From assembly GCA_965153355.1 (NCBI GenBank), contig OZ231126.1, positions 97,588,001 through 97,652,000 of the forward strand: a DNA stretch of 64,000 bases, given 5' to 3'. How positions within the stretch are numbered: the first letter of the stretch is position 1; each line of letters starts with the position of its first letter. Made by a program: the position numbers and the translations under genes. This document shows positions 46,203-63,704 of this stretch, one piece after another. The notes below the pieces were generated by a model that worked only from the letters and a program-made list of their open reading frames with translations, did not search any database and had not been told where the DNA came from. Source of the stretch: Flaccisagitta enflata (lineage: Eukaryota > Chaetognatha > Sagittoidea > Aphragmophora).

Positions 46203-46440
46203 GAGGTGGGGGGGGGGAGTGTGAGGAGAGGAGAAGGGGGGAAGATAAGGGAAGAAGAAGTTGATATGAAATTAGATCTTTTGGTTGATGTCGGTGACCT
46301 TATTGCCTCAAGCAAGACGCCGAGTCAAGAGATTTGCCAAAGGGGCAAAGAAGGAAAAGAGGGAGAAGTCAATGTTAGATGGTGGGGGGCAAGAGGGGGG
46401 AAGGGGGGGGGGGGCAAGAGGGGGGAAGGGGGAGGGGGTT
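46203..46440. repeat. G-rich tract
   Basis: G-runs of 5-11 bases with GGAA spacing, densest at 46382-46436; candidate G-quadruplex former. Confidence 0.6.
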
Positions 46441-46568
46441 TACAGTTATGAAGATGGGAATATAAAACGCGTCTATGTTTCAAGGGAATGAAAGGATGTA
46501 GGAAGTAACCAATTTAAAATGGTGGGTGGAAAAAGTTAAGGGTTAGACAGGGTTGTGGCCCACGGCTG

Positions 46569-46830
<262 letters not shown>

Positions 46831-47237
46831 GGACATGCCTTGGATGGCAAAGCCTGTAGACTGAGAGGAGGGGCTATCAATCAAAGTGACGCAAAGATAA
46901 AGATGAAAATCGTACTGTCCATCATCAAACTTCATTCAGTAACAAAATGATAAACAATCAAAAAAAAAATAAATGAATGGTGACGTAATAAATGGACAGA
47001 GAATTCTTTTCTTTCAACGAAATGATGCACGATCAAGACATGACTCACAAAAAAAGTCTAAAAAAAGTCTAAAAAAAAGCAGACGAGACGAGACAAGGGG
47101 AAAGAAAGGGTGGGGGGAAATGGGGCAGGGGGTTGAGGGGGGAAGGGGGGGGGGAGGAACGAGAAAAAAGTGAAAAATTGTCCCGGAATGACAACCAAAA
47201 TCCTATTTCATCTGTTTTACCCAACCCCCATGGCTTT

Positions 47238-47340
47238 TTAAGTCTCGGACTGATGATTCTGCTAGAGGATTTGTCCGTCCGTCCGTACGTCCGTCTTTCC
47301 ATGATGCCCGAGTAGAAAGGTGTGAAAACGCGCATTTAGT
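47238..47340 (-). mobile_element. SINE-like element, diverged
   Basis: GTCCGTCCGTCCGTACGTCC run and GTGAAAACGCGCATTT; one end degraded. Confidence 0.5.
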
Positions 47341-47359
47341 ATACTGAGGTTGTGACAAT

Positions 47360-47632
<273 letters not shown>

Positions 47633-48108
47633 TGAATGTCTATGGGTGTGTGAAAAACGGGAAGGGGGTTTTGACGCCCCTGCCACCCCATCCGCTTGTT
47701 TTTTTCATCCCCAAAAAAAGATAGAGAAAAGTGTAACCAAGTAAACTGAATGTTGCATTGTATTGCATAGCAAATTAGCGATAAAATAGAACACAATATT
47801 GATGGAAGATATCTGTTCTGGATCAATTTTTGGATAAGGATAAAAACAAAACATACATCCATAAGCCAGCATCCAGACCAGCACTCCCGAACCATTTCTG
47901 ATGTGTTAGTGTAAATTGAGCTTGACCGGAAGAGGAAAGAGGGCAAGGAGAAGGGGAAGGGGAAGAGGAAGGGGAAAGGTGGCAAGAAGGGGAAGGGGAA
48001 AGGGGAACAAATCATGCAATCTGGGTCGAAGATGTATACCATTGATGATGGGGTGTGTTAATGCTGTTGGAGTGAGCAAATGGTCTACAGCCATCGCCAA
48101 AAGATATT

Positions 48109-48285
48109 TTTAGTTGCGGACACGCAACTCTATAAGAGGCTTTGTCCGTCCGTCCGTCCGTCCGTCCGTCCGTCCGTCGGTCGGTCCGTTGGTCCGTCGG
48201 TGAGCACGAGTCGAAATGCGTGAAAACGCACATTTCCGCTCCTGCCCACCCGTCCGCAACTGGTGGCCGTGTATCCGGCCTTGTT
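48109..48285 (-). mobile_element. SINE-like element, full length
   Basis: Plus-strand view: TTTAGTTGCGGACACGCAAC, (GTCC)n, GAAAACGCACATTTCCGCTC, then GCCCACCCGTCCGCAACTGG and GTATCCGGCCTTGTT. Confidence 0.75.
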
Positions 48286-48866
48286 ATTCATCGATGATGC
48301 TCAATGAAGCTCCGATTGTTCTCCCATTCGTTTCAGTTTGGTGTATTTGGGGGGAATTTGGTTCCACTTGTCTTACAGTACGTGTCATAGAAACCTCGGT
48401 TTGGTTATACGTATTGGGGAATATTGTTTCCCGAGTCTTTCAGTATTTTAAAAGAGGCATAAGGCAGAACAGCCAATTATTTTATTCAACATCAACTAGT
48501 TCAAAAAATATCAACCTCACCAGGATTTTCTTATTTGATCCATAAAGATGCAATTGCACTTATCATGTCCACTGATGCCGTTGCACTTTTTACTTGTGTT
48601 GTAAGATCTTAAAAAAATATTCTCATTATAATTTTTGTTCCCCTGAATAAAGTCAATGCATTTGATACACACTAATCATCCCAGGAATCAGGTTTTTCAA
48701 TCGAAATGAGTCAGTTACCTCTGTCGTGTCTGTTCATTTATGAATTGGTTATAATGGACAAGTCGAGACAAAGAATTATCTTGGTAACAAAAGATATGGA
48801 ACCGCCCCCCAATTACAGTGTTACATCCTAGACGATAAAACTCAGTGGGTGCCTTGAGTATAAAAT
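48286..48866. other. No gene recognised
   Basis: AT-rich sequence between two SINE-like copies; no exon chain or repeat recognised. Confidence 0.4.
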
Positions 48867-48868
48867 TT

Positions 48869-49014
48869 TTAGTCACGGACCCGCGACTCTACAGTGTACA
48901 CATTGCTGTATCGGTCCTTCGGTCCGTCGTTAACTTTTTCGAAATAAGAGCGATTTTTGCTGTATTGCTCCTGCCCACCCGTTCACGACTGGGGCCCGTG
49001 TATACGCCCTTGTT
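48869..49014 (-). mobile_element. SINE-like element, full length
   Basis: Plus-strand view: TTTTTAGTCACGGACCCGCG ... TGCCCACCCGTTCACGACTG ... GTATACGCCCTTGTT. Confidence 0.7.
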
Positions 49015-49540
49015 ATACCCCCCCCCCTCTCCAGCTCTCTCCTAAAAGTACTAAACCGTTTTCGGCGATAGAAATTAGCGATAAATTGACAAACTGCCGT
49101 AGAAAAATCCATTTGGGACGTTGTTCAAATTACATCCGGAGACTGAGGGAGTTGGAGTACATCATCTACAAACATCCGTGTCTTGATTCTAATCTCGAAT
49201 TAATTATTCTCGCCAGTTGTTCCTTTTGTTAATCTTGTAACTTAATCAGAGAACGTAGTTTACAAGAAGAAGAAATTTTTTTTTCAAAAACGGCCATGAC
49301 CCAGAATGATTTGGTGCTTGCTGGTGAAGAGAAGAAGGGGAAGGAAGGGAAAAAGAGAGAGAAAAGAGAAAAACAGAAAAAAAAAGAAAAGATAGACAGA
49401 CAAACGGACATAATTGTAGAAAGAAAGAAACAAACAAACAAATAAACGAACGAGATCAGACATATGGTTCGCCATTAGATTGAGAAAGAATGTTTATCAG
49501 ATACTGTAATGTGGAAAACTTTGAGTAGTGCGCGTATTAA

Positions 49541-50135
49541 CTGTGGCAAATTAAAAAAGCGAACTACTTATTTTTCAATGTTTCACATCCAAGCAATGTG
49601 AAAAACATAGCAAAATCCATGACCATTTTGAAGATCTGCGAAAGATCTTTCAAGTGAGACCTTGCTGGATGTTCTAACTCTAACCGTTAGAAATGGCATT
49701 AGAATGAAGACAGGTGGTCAACAATTTGGATATTCACCACACCATATCTATGGGCTATCTTTTTTCTTACATAAAAAATTAAACGCATAGAGTTAGAAAT
49801 TTGTTATTGGCGCCATTCTAAAGAAAATTTGAAGCTCTTCAATTTGCTCATGGGTAACGAGTAGCTAAGATATTCCTGAGCTGCATTATTGACAAAAACG
49901 GAAAGACTGAAATTGCTAACTGGAAAAAAATCAAAATAAGCACTTTTTTCAATCAGCGATTTTTTTTCTTCAAACTATTGCCATTTCTAAACGAATAAAG
50001 CTACAATGACCAGCAACGTCGCATTTGGAAGATTTTTTGCAGAGCTTTAAAACGATCATGGATTTTCTATGGTTCAGGCTCATAGTTAAGCAGAAACTAG
50101 CAAAACAAAGCGTTTGCTTCTTTTCTTTGCCATAG
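49541..50135. mobile_element. piggyBac-like MITE at TTAA
   Basis: Ends CTGTGGCAAA ... TTTGCCATAG, flanked on both sides by TTAA (49537-49540, 50136-50139). 595 bp, no ORF. A related sequence without the insertion is found at about 53230-53335. Confidence 0.8.
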
Positions 50136-50139
50136 TTAA

Positions 50140-52593
<2,454 letters not shown>

Positions 52594-52670
<77 letters not shown>

Positions 52671-52695
52671 CAGAGAGAGAGACAGAGGGAGAGAC
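52594..52695. repeat. (GA)n / GACAGA repeat
   Basis: GA run followed by ACAGAG variants. Confidence 0.95.
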
Positions 52696-53366
52696 TCGAG
52701 TTATGGAATGTAGATGGCTTTGAGCCATCTTCTCCATTTTGAGGCCACGTTCTCACTCTCAGCAGGTCATCCTTCCTCAATCTCCTTCCTCTTCCCTCTT
52801 CCTTTCTTTCGCTGCTTTCGTCTTCGTTCTCTTCTTTTTCATCCTTTCTCCCTCTTCCCGCTTTCTTTCTTCCTTTCTGTCTTTTTTCTTCTCATCCTCT
52901 CATATTGAATGCCATGATTTCGTGCTGACCAGCTTCTTCAAGGGGGTGTCCCACACCTCCACCCCTCCCCCCCTCCCAAAAAAAAATCCAACCCCCTTCT
53001 CAATTACCAATCATATCGTCCCTCACTACCGAGTACCCCCCACCCACCCTTCGTCGCCATTCACACCCGACTCAATCACCTGCAGTACCCTATCCTGGGA
53101 CTAGCTCAGTAGCTCTATTCTAGGAGCTGAACCAATCCAGACCAAAAATGAGGTTTAAACTCTACAATTGCCTCAACTTCCCAACAGGCCAACATTGTTT
53201 TACGACTCAATTGTACAATATGATAAGTGGAACAGTATCCCTCACTATAACCAAACTGAAATAAATGGAAGAGGGCCTTGTGAACCCTCACTGACTAGTT
53301 AATACGCGCACCACTCCTAGTTTTCCATAAACAGAATCTGAACAAGGCCAAGTAGGCCAATAAGGT
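52696..53366. other. No gene recognised
   Basis: Pyrimidine-rich 52740-53080; the empty-site relative of the piggyBac-like insertion at about 53230-53335. Confidence 0.4.
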
Positions 53367-53466
53367 GCGACGTGTTGATCGTCGAACGAATGCGTTACAG
53401 ACAGACCAACAGACCGACCAACGGACACAGCCATTTATAGAGGTGCTTTGTCGCACCTAAAAACAT
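53367..53466 (+). mobile_element. SINE-like element, variant stem
   Basis: AGGTGCGACGTG near the 5' end and TTGTCGCACCTAAAAAC at the 3' end, with GACC repeats between. Confidence 0.6.
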
Positions 53467-54084
53467 TCCTTCTTAATCTAACAGTAACAAGGGCAGCAAA
53501 GCAAGTTTCACTCACTTTCTTTCCAAGGAAAATAGATTCAATGCAAAGCAATTTTTCCTATCCTGATGACTTTATGCAAACATAATCCACTACAAATTTT
53601 TCTTTCTCATTATCGTTGGATCTAACTAAAGTAATTCATGGACAAATTGGACAAATAGCTATGTCAATAGAAACCACTTGAGTACTCAAAGAAAGATTGC
53701 GACCTAGACGATTAAAAGTTTTAATGATAGTCACCTGCATTATCCAACAACAGAAAAAGAGTAAACAGAAGCATGAGAATCTCGGAAAATTTCCACTTAT
53801 TCATTGGAGCCTTGAACATATGATAACAAATGAGAACATACTGATCGGGAAAAAAGTTGAAGTCCGTCTTCAACTTTTTGACGTATTCGAGATTTCTTAT
53901 AGGAAAGTTGTGGGTCTCATCCGACTGATTGAGGCCTCCAATAAAATTGATGGGGTTAGTAAATTTGATAATTCTCTTTCATTTGGCGCCAAGCAGAATG
54001 CTCTAAGAAAAATATTTTATACGGTATGATTTTTTAACGATTTATTTACGAAATATTCAAATTAAATCTTTTTTTTATTTATTA

Positions 54085-54560
54085 TGATTTTAAGTAGGAT
54101 CAATAAAAGAGTGTATTTATGTTTGTTTGAACATGCATATACAAGAAAACATGTCTTTGAGCATAGCTGCCCATCTGTGAGGGTGTTTTTGTGCATTCTA
54201 GCTCATTTAGCTCATTTAGCTCATTTTGCTCAATCTTTTTTTTCTGATTTCAAATGCGATAAATGAATTGATATTTTGATACATGTTAAAGCAAGCAGAT
54301 ACAAAAAAGCTAATCAGTGAGCATAATTACTCTTCTTTGAGGGGGTTTTTAGGTATTCTAGCTCACTTAGCTCATATAGCTCAGTCGTTTTTTTTTTATA
54401 TTTTTGATGGGATAAACAAATGAATATTTGATGTGAGCATGCAAATACAAGATAGCATGTCAGTGAGCATAGCTGGTTGTCTGATTGAGTGATTTTGAGC
54501 ATTTTAGCTCATCTACCTCATTTGGCTCAGTCCTATCTTTCTCTGATTTTCAGTGCAATC
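54085..54560. repeat. Three tandem units of about 165 bp
   Basis: Each unit has GTGAGCATAGCTG and a TAGCTCATTTAGCTCATTTAG-like stretch (kept here to TAGCTCATTTAGCTCA), then a T-run and a GATAAA motif. Units are 65-80 percent alike by eye. Confidence 0.75.
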
Positions 54561-55188
54561 AATACATACAATGCTTTTGATTTGATCTAATGAATAAAAA
54601 GATTTGCAGTAAGTGAAGACAAAAGCTTGATAAAAAGTGATCAATGCTTACAAATTTTTTTCTCACGGCGACAGCCGCCATTACTGGTATTACAAAGACC
54701 AAAGAACATGAGACCACAAAAAGAAGAAGAAAACGAAGAAGAAATTACGCAAAAACGATATCAACAAGAATAATTATAAACGATAACCACAACGTCGGTA
54801 TAACGAAAACACCGACCGTCAGAGCGGCGCTACAAAAACCAACATCAACATCAAATAACAAAAATAATAATGAAAATAAAAAACGAAAACAATAAGAAGC
54901 TTTGACAATTCGTCATTGGAGAAAATAGGAAGAGAAAAAATATCACAGAGAATTTTTGTGATCAATCTAGAAATAATAAGAATATGAGACAAGCGGGCGG
55001 ATATCGAATGAACACCACGTGAAAAATAGAATAGATCCCCTTTCTGCTTAGTTCTCTCTCACTCTCTCTCTTTGTTGCATCTTCTCTTTTTAAAGAAGAG
55101 GGCATCATAACAATATTGTTGTTATTTAATGGAAGAGAAGCCATGTGACACTCCCTCTCAGTTTACTAATATTTTGGGTGGAAGAGAG

Positions 55189-55298
<110 letters not shown>

Positions 55299-55817
55299 GG
55301 CGAAACTTGAACGACGACAACAACTAAGTGTTTGGATTGTAAACAAGAAGTAAAACAAGATGTTGTTTGGATTAAAAACAGATTGACCTGGGCATTGACC
55401 GCGCAAGTTGAGAAGCACCGCAATCTGATACAAGTGACCGTGAGAGAGAGAGAGAGAGAGAGAGAGAGGACAGACGGATAGACAGATAGGCAGACAGTCA
55501 CTAATCTTTGCATGTGAACAGAAAAAAAAGGACAGTAATACTTTAAGAAGTAGTCGCAGAGAGAGGCGCAGGTTTCAAGTAATGGGATTATTACGGGGCC
55601 AAGAGGGTCAAACTAGGATGACCAGTGGATCACATAAGATGACTGGATATCACCTGAGGTAGAAATCATGTAAATTGTAACTCGGACAGATAACAAATTT
55701 TGTCCTTTCGAATCACGAGAGGCACTTTTAAACTTCGATTGATTCTCGATCAATTGATTCTCAACATTAGATAAACAATGTAAACACTATTAGAATTTAA
55801 AAAAAGCTTTCCTAACC

Positions 55818-57885
55818 ATGGGGGCATAAAAAATGGCGGGTTTTGGAAAACTAATTCTATCTACCTTAGATTGAGAAAAAACTATAAAAAATCAGTGACC
55901 ATTTTGAAGCTCTGCGAAAGATCTTTCAAATGAAACATTACCGGTTGTCCTAGCTTTATCCGTTTAAAAATGGCATCGGAATGAAGACATGTTGTCATGA
56001 ATTTGAGAATTCACCACAGGATTTGCATGTTTTTTGTTTGTTGTAACATAGAAACTAAGCGCATTGAGTAATAAATTCGTTCTTGGCGCCATTTTGAAGA
56101 AAATTCGAAGCTCTTTAATTTGCTCATGAATATCAAGTAGCTGTGACAATTCTGAATTGCATCATTAAGGAAAACATTGGAACGAGGCCAACCTGTGGTG
56201 TGGTCTGAGGGTTTTTGCGTGTAATCTATTAGTAATCTGAGAGTAGTCTGAGAGTAGTCTGAGAGTAGTCTGAGAGAAGTCTGAGAGAAGTCTGAGAGTA
56301 GTCTGAGAGTAGTCTGAGAGTCCTCCGCTGTCTGAATCTTTGTAATCAAAATGATTAATATAATTGATATAATTGATATAATTGATATAAGGTTTTTGTT
56401 CATATGAGAAAAGAATCTTGTCATAATGATAATGATAATGATAATGTCATAATGATAATAATCATAATGCGTATTAATTACAACGATGGAGGCGGTGAAA
56501 ATGATGGAGACAAATATGTTTACAACAGTGGCAGTTGGTGGCGATGGAGGCGATGAGGGCGCCATGGTCGCCATTGTCACTTTCATCGCCATCGTCGCCA
56601 TTGTAAACAAAGGATATTGTTCAGGCTTTTATCGGTATTAATGCGACAAAGGGGGCACAGTGACTACGGACCTGACTCTTGAGGGAACCAGACTTGTAGT
56701 GTCTTGACTAATTGCCACTGTCCAATGGTGTAAACAGGGCATCCATGCGTGTGCCCATCGCAATAGAATCTTGGCAGAATGGCTAACTTACTCAGGCAGC
56801 CAACTCAACATCTGTCTCTTGAAAGGGTTTCTTAACTTATTGAATTCTTATCTTGAAGAGATGGAAGAAAGGATAACTGGATAATCTTGACGTCGATATT
56901 TGATTATATTGTACGGCAAAAGACTTCTCAGCAATTCACTACCAACACACTTACTGATATGCTTATCACACCTGATCATCAAAATAAGGTAATCAAATTT
57001 CAAGCAAAGTATTGCAAAATGTGCCAGCAATCAAATTGTAATCTGTCTACAGTATTTTCTGAGATTGAAAGAAAGCTAATACTTGTACATCAAACGTCAG
57101 TTACCAAATGGAAAATGTAAATAACCGTCCCATCCTTTCAGTAGTAAAATAGCTAAAAGTATTCTTCTTTATAAAACCAACAATGACGTCATACGCTAAT
57201 AAGCTATAAATATACGGGAATCATCATCATGTAAAAGCTACTGACAGACTACAAAAGATCCATCACTTAAGTATGAAAATAGCTATGGGCAAGCTAGGGA
57301 CATTTTGAAACGGGGCTGCTATATGATCATTCAACTATGCATCCATGTGATACTACAGTTCTTGGTAATATGGATGCGGAAATTGGACTACTACAGCCAT
57401 CATTGCCATTATCGCCATAGTCGCCATCGTCGCCATCATCGCCATCATCGCCATCATCGACATCATCACCATCATCACCTGTGTCGTTGTTGTCGCCTTA
57501 GCCGTTGTCGTTGTTGTCGTCATTATCTTTGTTTTTGGTTATGTTTTTAGTCTTTATATGAATCAAATGAAATATCTGTCAGATAACGCCACAGGTTGGC
57601 ATATGTAGTCAGAAACATTGAGACAAAAATGCTAATAAAAAAAAATACAATATTTGCTCTTTTTCCAATTGGTGATATTTTTCTTCAAACCTATGCCATT
57701 TCTAAATGAATAAGGCTACAGATACCAGACACGAACACGACTCAAATGAAAGATCTTACGAAGGCCAAGGGCTTTACAGGCATCACCAATTTTTCAATCC
57801 ATTTTTCTTACGTTATGGTTCAAAAAAGGGTTGTAAAAAACCGCCATTTTTATATGCCACCAAGGTTAAGCGCTGATCTTTCGTC
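55818..57885. mobile_element. TIR element, CCATGGGGGCATAAAAAATG ends, interrupted
   Basis: The left end (about 55818) and the inverted right end (ATTTTTATATGCCACCAAGG, about 57850-57868) frame sequence related to the interior of 49541-50135 (GACCATTTTGAAG...TGCGAAAGATCTTTCAA). A second element is inserted at 56187-57600. Confidence 0.65.
56187..57600. mobile_element. 1.4-kb element nested in the previous one
   Basis: Ends GCCAACCTGTGGTG and CGCCACAGGTTGGC. Contains a GTCTGAGAGTA tandem (56230-56325), an ATCGCCATC repeat (57405-57480) and a 78-codon ORF at 56887-57120 with a CKMCQQSNC motif of no recognised family. Confidence 0.65.
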
Positions 57886-58045
57886 CAAGCGTTGTTCGTA
57901 GCCCTCAAAATGAAGGTGCAATTACTGTATTTGAGCACAAAGTGGCACAAAAGAAAGAAGGAAAAAAGAAAGAAACAAAAAAGAAACAAAGAAATGAAGA
58001 GAGAAACAAAGAAACAAAGAAACAAAGAAACAAAGAAAAAAAGAT

Positions 58046-58046
<1 letters not shown>

Positions 58047-58119
<73 letters not shown>

Positions 58120-58140
58120 CAAGAAAGAGAGAAAGAGAGG
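58047..58140. repeat. (GAAA)n microsatellite
   Basis: GAAA run with AC/AG variants on both sides. Confidence 0.9.
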
Positions 58141-58498
58141 AATAAAAAAAGAAAAAAAGAAAAAAGAACACAAGAAAAGAAAGCAAAAAAAGAAAGAACG
58201 AAAGAAAAGAAAAAGAATGAAAAAAAACTTTGCTTCAATCATTGTCGATGTTATTATTTGTTATTTACAGATAAAAACCTTTTGAATGGCAATGAATTGA
58301 TGGCAAGGAACAAAGAGAACAACAAAAGTTTCCCTTGCCTGGATTCGGAAACTGAATAGAACCCTCATCTGTGTCTGAGTGCGCCCGGCATTTTCATTCA
58401 GCATGAAATTCACAGAAAATTGAGTTCTATCCATATTGTAACGAAAAGATAGAATCAGGATGAGAAAAAGAGAAAGAAAGATAGAAAAAGAGATAAAC

Positions 58499-58706
58499 AA
58501 GTCGCGTGCGGGTGGGCAGGGGCTGTATTTGAGGTCACTTGATCATTTGGGCAGGAGCAGTGAGGCCATAGACCGCAAAAAAAACAAAAAAAAGTAAAGT
58601 GTGATGGACGGACTGACGGATGGACTGACGGACCGACGGACGGACTGACGGACCGACGGAGGGACCGACAATGCGGGGTGTAGAGTCGCGTAGCACGCGA
58701 CTAAAA
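58499..58706 (+). mobile_element. SINE-like element
   Basis: AAGTCGCGTGCGGGTGGGCA, GGACTGACGG repeats, end TAGCACGCGACTAAAAAG. The 5' AACAAG start is present just before. Confidence 0.7.
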
Positions 58707-59805
<1,099 letters not shown>

Positions 59806-59969
59806 ACAATAGAGGATATTTCTGGCGCTTTCCCCTACTCGCCCTAAGGCGCCGTCCCAACTTGGAACGGTTCCTTCGCAAGAACTTCCCTCAATCAGCA
59901 AAACCTCCTAATTCCCTCTCATTCTTTACCAATGAAATCAACGTCTCCTCTTTTCTCATGGAGACATTA

Positions 59970-60475
59970 CATGGAGAAGGACAAAACAAGGAAAAGGACA
60001 AAATAAGGAGAAGGACAAAACAGGGAGAAGGACAAAACAAGGAGAAGGACATAACAAGGAGAAGGACATAACAAGGAGAAGGACAAAACAAGGAGCAGGA
60101 CAAAACAAGGAGAAGGACAAAACAGGGAGAAGGACAAAACAAGGAGAGGGACAAAACAAGGAGAAGGACAAAACAAGGAAAAGGACAAAACAAGGAAAAG
60201 GACAAAACAAGGAGAAGGACAAAACAGGGAGAAGGACAAAACAAGGAGAAGGACATAACAAGGAGAAGGACAAAACAAGGAAAAGGACAAAACAAGGAAA
60301 AGGACAAAACAAGGAGAAGGACAAAACAAGGAGAAGGACAAAACAGGGAGAAGGACAAAACAAGGAGAAGGACATAACAAGGAGAAGGACAAAAGAAGGA
60401 AAAGGACAAAACAGGGAGAAGGACAAAACAAGAAGATGGACAAAACAAGGATGGCAGAACAAGTAGGACAATACA
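59970..60475. repeat. 16-17 bp minisatellite
   Basis: Unit AAGGACAAAACAAGGAG, about 30 copies with AAAACAGGG and ATAACAAGG variants. Confidence 0.92.
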
Positions 60476-60750
60476 AGGAGAGGAACAAAACACGAATGAC
60501 ATAACAAGGACAAGGACAAAGTAAGGTCGGATACCCTTATCTTCTCAATCATCTTTTATTCCATTGTAAAGATAACCAGAGACCGCTTTCATTTGAGTCA
60601 CCCACTGCTTGCGGCAATCTTTGAAAGTCCGCTTTTTTTCTGGCCGATTGGCGAATCAATAAGACAATAGTAATGGCGCAGTGCCAGTATATTTACAGCA
60701 GATAGCCCGTTGATATAGAATTGCTCCTTTGATGCATGAATCAGCATGAT

Positions 60751-60790
<40 letters not shown>

Positions 60791-61509
60791 CAGAGGGGGA
60801 GCTTAGCTAAATAGCAGCAATAACAGCAACAACAACGACGTCATAATGATCCTGGAATGGAAACCTGCGGTGTCTTTTTTTCATTCGAAAACAAAAGGTT
60901 CTAAAAATGGCGGAACCCCGTTCTTAAAACTTCAAGCCGATATCAAAAGCCGTCACTACTAATTAGCAAGCAGTAGTACAGGGATAGTAATGCATCGGAA
61001 TCGAAATTCAAAGAGATGATGGAATTGCTCCTTTGAGCGCGCCCTGTAGTGGCATGTAGGGTTGATAGCCTTGAGCGGCAATTTTGAATCGGGATCAAGC
61101 AAACAACAACAGCAACAATGGAATTAATTGGGCGACACCTGCTGTGGTGTCCTGCAGAGAAAACTAACAGTTTAATGTTTTCAAAGCACATGGAATTGCT
61201 CTTATTGAGACCAACGTTGTTTTTTAACAACAACATCTGATCAACAACAATATTGACAATTTGCGATGGGAAAAGGCGCGATTAATCGGTTTTGAAAAAG
61301 AAATTTGACAAAGATTGCTACATCAACAATAAGAACAACAACAACCACCACTTTCACCATAACATGTTGCCGCAACAACGACAACAGCAACAATCACGAC
61401 AGCACAAAAAAAACAACAACCAAGTTACTAATAACAACAACCAAGAAAATTGAAAAAGATTGCTACATCAACAATAATAACAACAATAACCACCACCTTC
61501 ACAACATGT

Positions 61510-61864
<355 letters not shown>

Positions 61865-62012
61865 GAACGAGCAACGGCGGTACAGCTTTGAATTGTGTCG
61901 GTATTGGCATTTGTCGGTGTTTCCACCCTTCCCTACTCAGGTTTGCCTCCGTGCAGAAAAGGTGCCGCGCTGTTGAAGTGGTGGCAACCATTCCCAAGTG
62001 TGTTTACATCCA

Positions 62013-62178
<166 letters not shown>

Positions 62179-62344
62179 CCCGTTCATTTCCTAATCCTCT
62201 CCATTTCCCACAATAGCGTCACTCTCTCCTTGAGTCTCTTTGCTTAAAAAACCGCCGCCGCTGTTGCCGTTGCCGCCGCCGCCGTCTTTTTTTTTTTCTT
62301 TCTCTGCCAGTTTCATTGTGTAAACGCAAGTGAAGAGGAATGTA

Positions 62345-62871
62345 CAGTCAGTGGTCAAAACAAAATAGGTAGAGAGCTCACTCTGTTGGCTTTGATCCAA
62401 CATACTGTTATCAAACAGCAGGCTGTAAACAGCAACTGGTTGTGAAAATTACAGCCGGCTGTCATCTTACAAAGTTGGCAAAAATCCAACCTAAATGGAA
62501 CAGAAAGTGACTAGCATATTCATAATTCTGATGAAAATCTGAGAAGTTTGGCATATCACACTTAACACTCTTTATAAAAAATAACCTTTTAACAATGCAT
62601 TATAACTTTATTAGACATTGATAAATATTTTTTGTTTTCATATAAAAGTATATGTTGTGACATATCAAACTTGTCAGAATTTCACTAGGATTATGAATTT
62701 GCAAGTCTCATTCTATTTGGTGGAAATTAGATTTTTGCCGACTTTATAGCGTGACAGCTGGCTGTAATTTTTACATCCAGTTGTTGTTTACAGCCTGCTG
62801 TATGATAACAATAAGTTGGATCAAAGCCAACAGAGTGAGCTCTCTACCTATTTTGTTTTGTCCACTGACTG
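62345..62871. mobile_element. Tc1-like MITE with long TIRs
   Basis: Ends CAGTCAGTGGTCAAAACAAA and the inverted CAGTCAGTGGACAAAACAAA. Terminal repeats extend about 120 bp (AGAGCTCACTCTGTTGGCTT, AACTGG..GTGAAAATTACAGC). TA is next to the left end; at the right it is two bases away. Confidence 0.8.
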
Positions 62872-63071
62872 TGTAGCGGATAGAGCGAGAGAGAAAGGGA
62901 GAGGATGAGGAAAATGAGAAGCAATGGAGGAATTAAGAACGGAAATGACATCGTCAAATGGTTGTGCCGCAGTGTGTTTGTATCTCAATGGGGAGGCGGC
63001 GGCGAAAATGACGACTGACCATTCACATGATGAAACATGAGAACAAAACAAACATGATATTCGTAATATAC

Positions 63072-63105
63072 AAAACAAGGCCAACACCTATGAGTCGCGT
63101 GCGGT
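63072..63105 (+). mobile_element. SINE-like element 5' fragment
   Basis: AACAAGGCCAACACCTATGA then GTCGCGTGCGG; the 3' part is absent, replaced by the minisatellite. Confidence 0.45.
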
Positions 63106-63129
63106 CATAGAGATAATCATTTATGTTTT

Positions 63130-63695
63130 TAAGACTTAGTTTTAAACTAGACATAAACCAGACTTAAACCAGACTTAAAGCTAAAGCAGACTTAAAAAAA
63201 ACTTAAACCAGACAAAAACCAGACATAAAACAGACTTAAACCAGACATAAACCAGGCTTAAACCAGACTTAAACCAGACTTAAACCAGACTCAAACCAGA
63301 CTCAAACCAGACTCAAACCATACTTAAACCAGACTTAAACCAGACATATACCAGACATAAACCAGACATATACCAAACTTAAACCAGACTTGAACTAGAC
63401 TGAAACCAGACCTAAACCAGGCCAATATTGAACCAGACCTTAACCAATATCAAACCAGATTTAAACCAGGCTGAAACCTATATTAAATCAGACCTAAACC
63501 AATATCAAACCAGACTTATACAAGATTTAAACCAGACTTAAACCAATATCAAAAACGACTTAAATCAGACTTAAATCAGATTTAAACCAGACTTTAACCA
63601 GACTAAAACCAGACCTAAACCAGGCTTAAACAAGACTTAAACCAGACGTAAACCAGACTTAAACCAGACATAAACCAGACTTAAACCAGACAAAG
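63130..63695. repeat. 10-11 bp minisatellite ACTTAAACCAG
   Basis: More than 45 units, with ACATAAACCAG, ATATCAAACCAG and CTCAAACCAG variants forming sub-blocks. Confidence 0.92.
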
Positions 63696-63704
63696 AAAAA
63701 TGAC

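Noticed and set aside
48957-49232. 91-codon ORF ending near 49232
   Set aside because: Its first part is the SINE-like element read in frame; the remainder (CRRKIHLGRCSNYIRRLREL) matches nothing I recognise.
53697-54029. 110-codon ORF
   Set aside because: AT-rich, no recognisable family, no convincing splice or start context; chance ORF is more likely.
59891-60552. Minus-strand ORFs rich in F-C-P-S-P-C repeats
   Set aside because: All three frames are open because the 16-17 bp minisatellite lacks stops on that strand; no start context or family resemblance.
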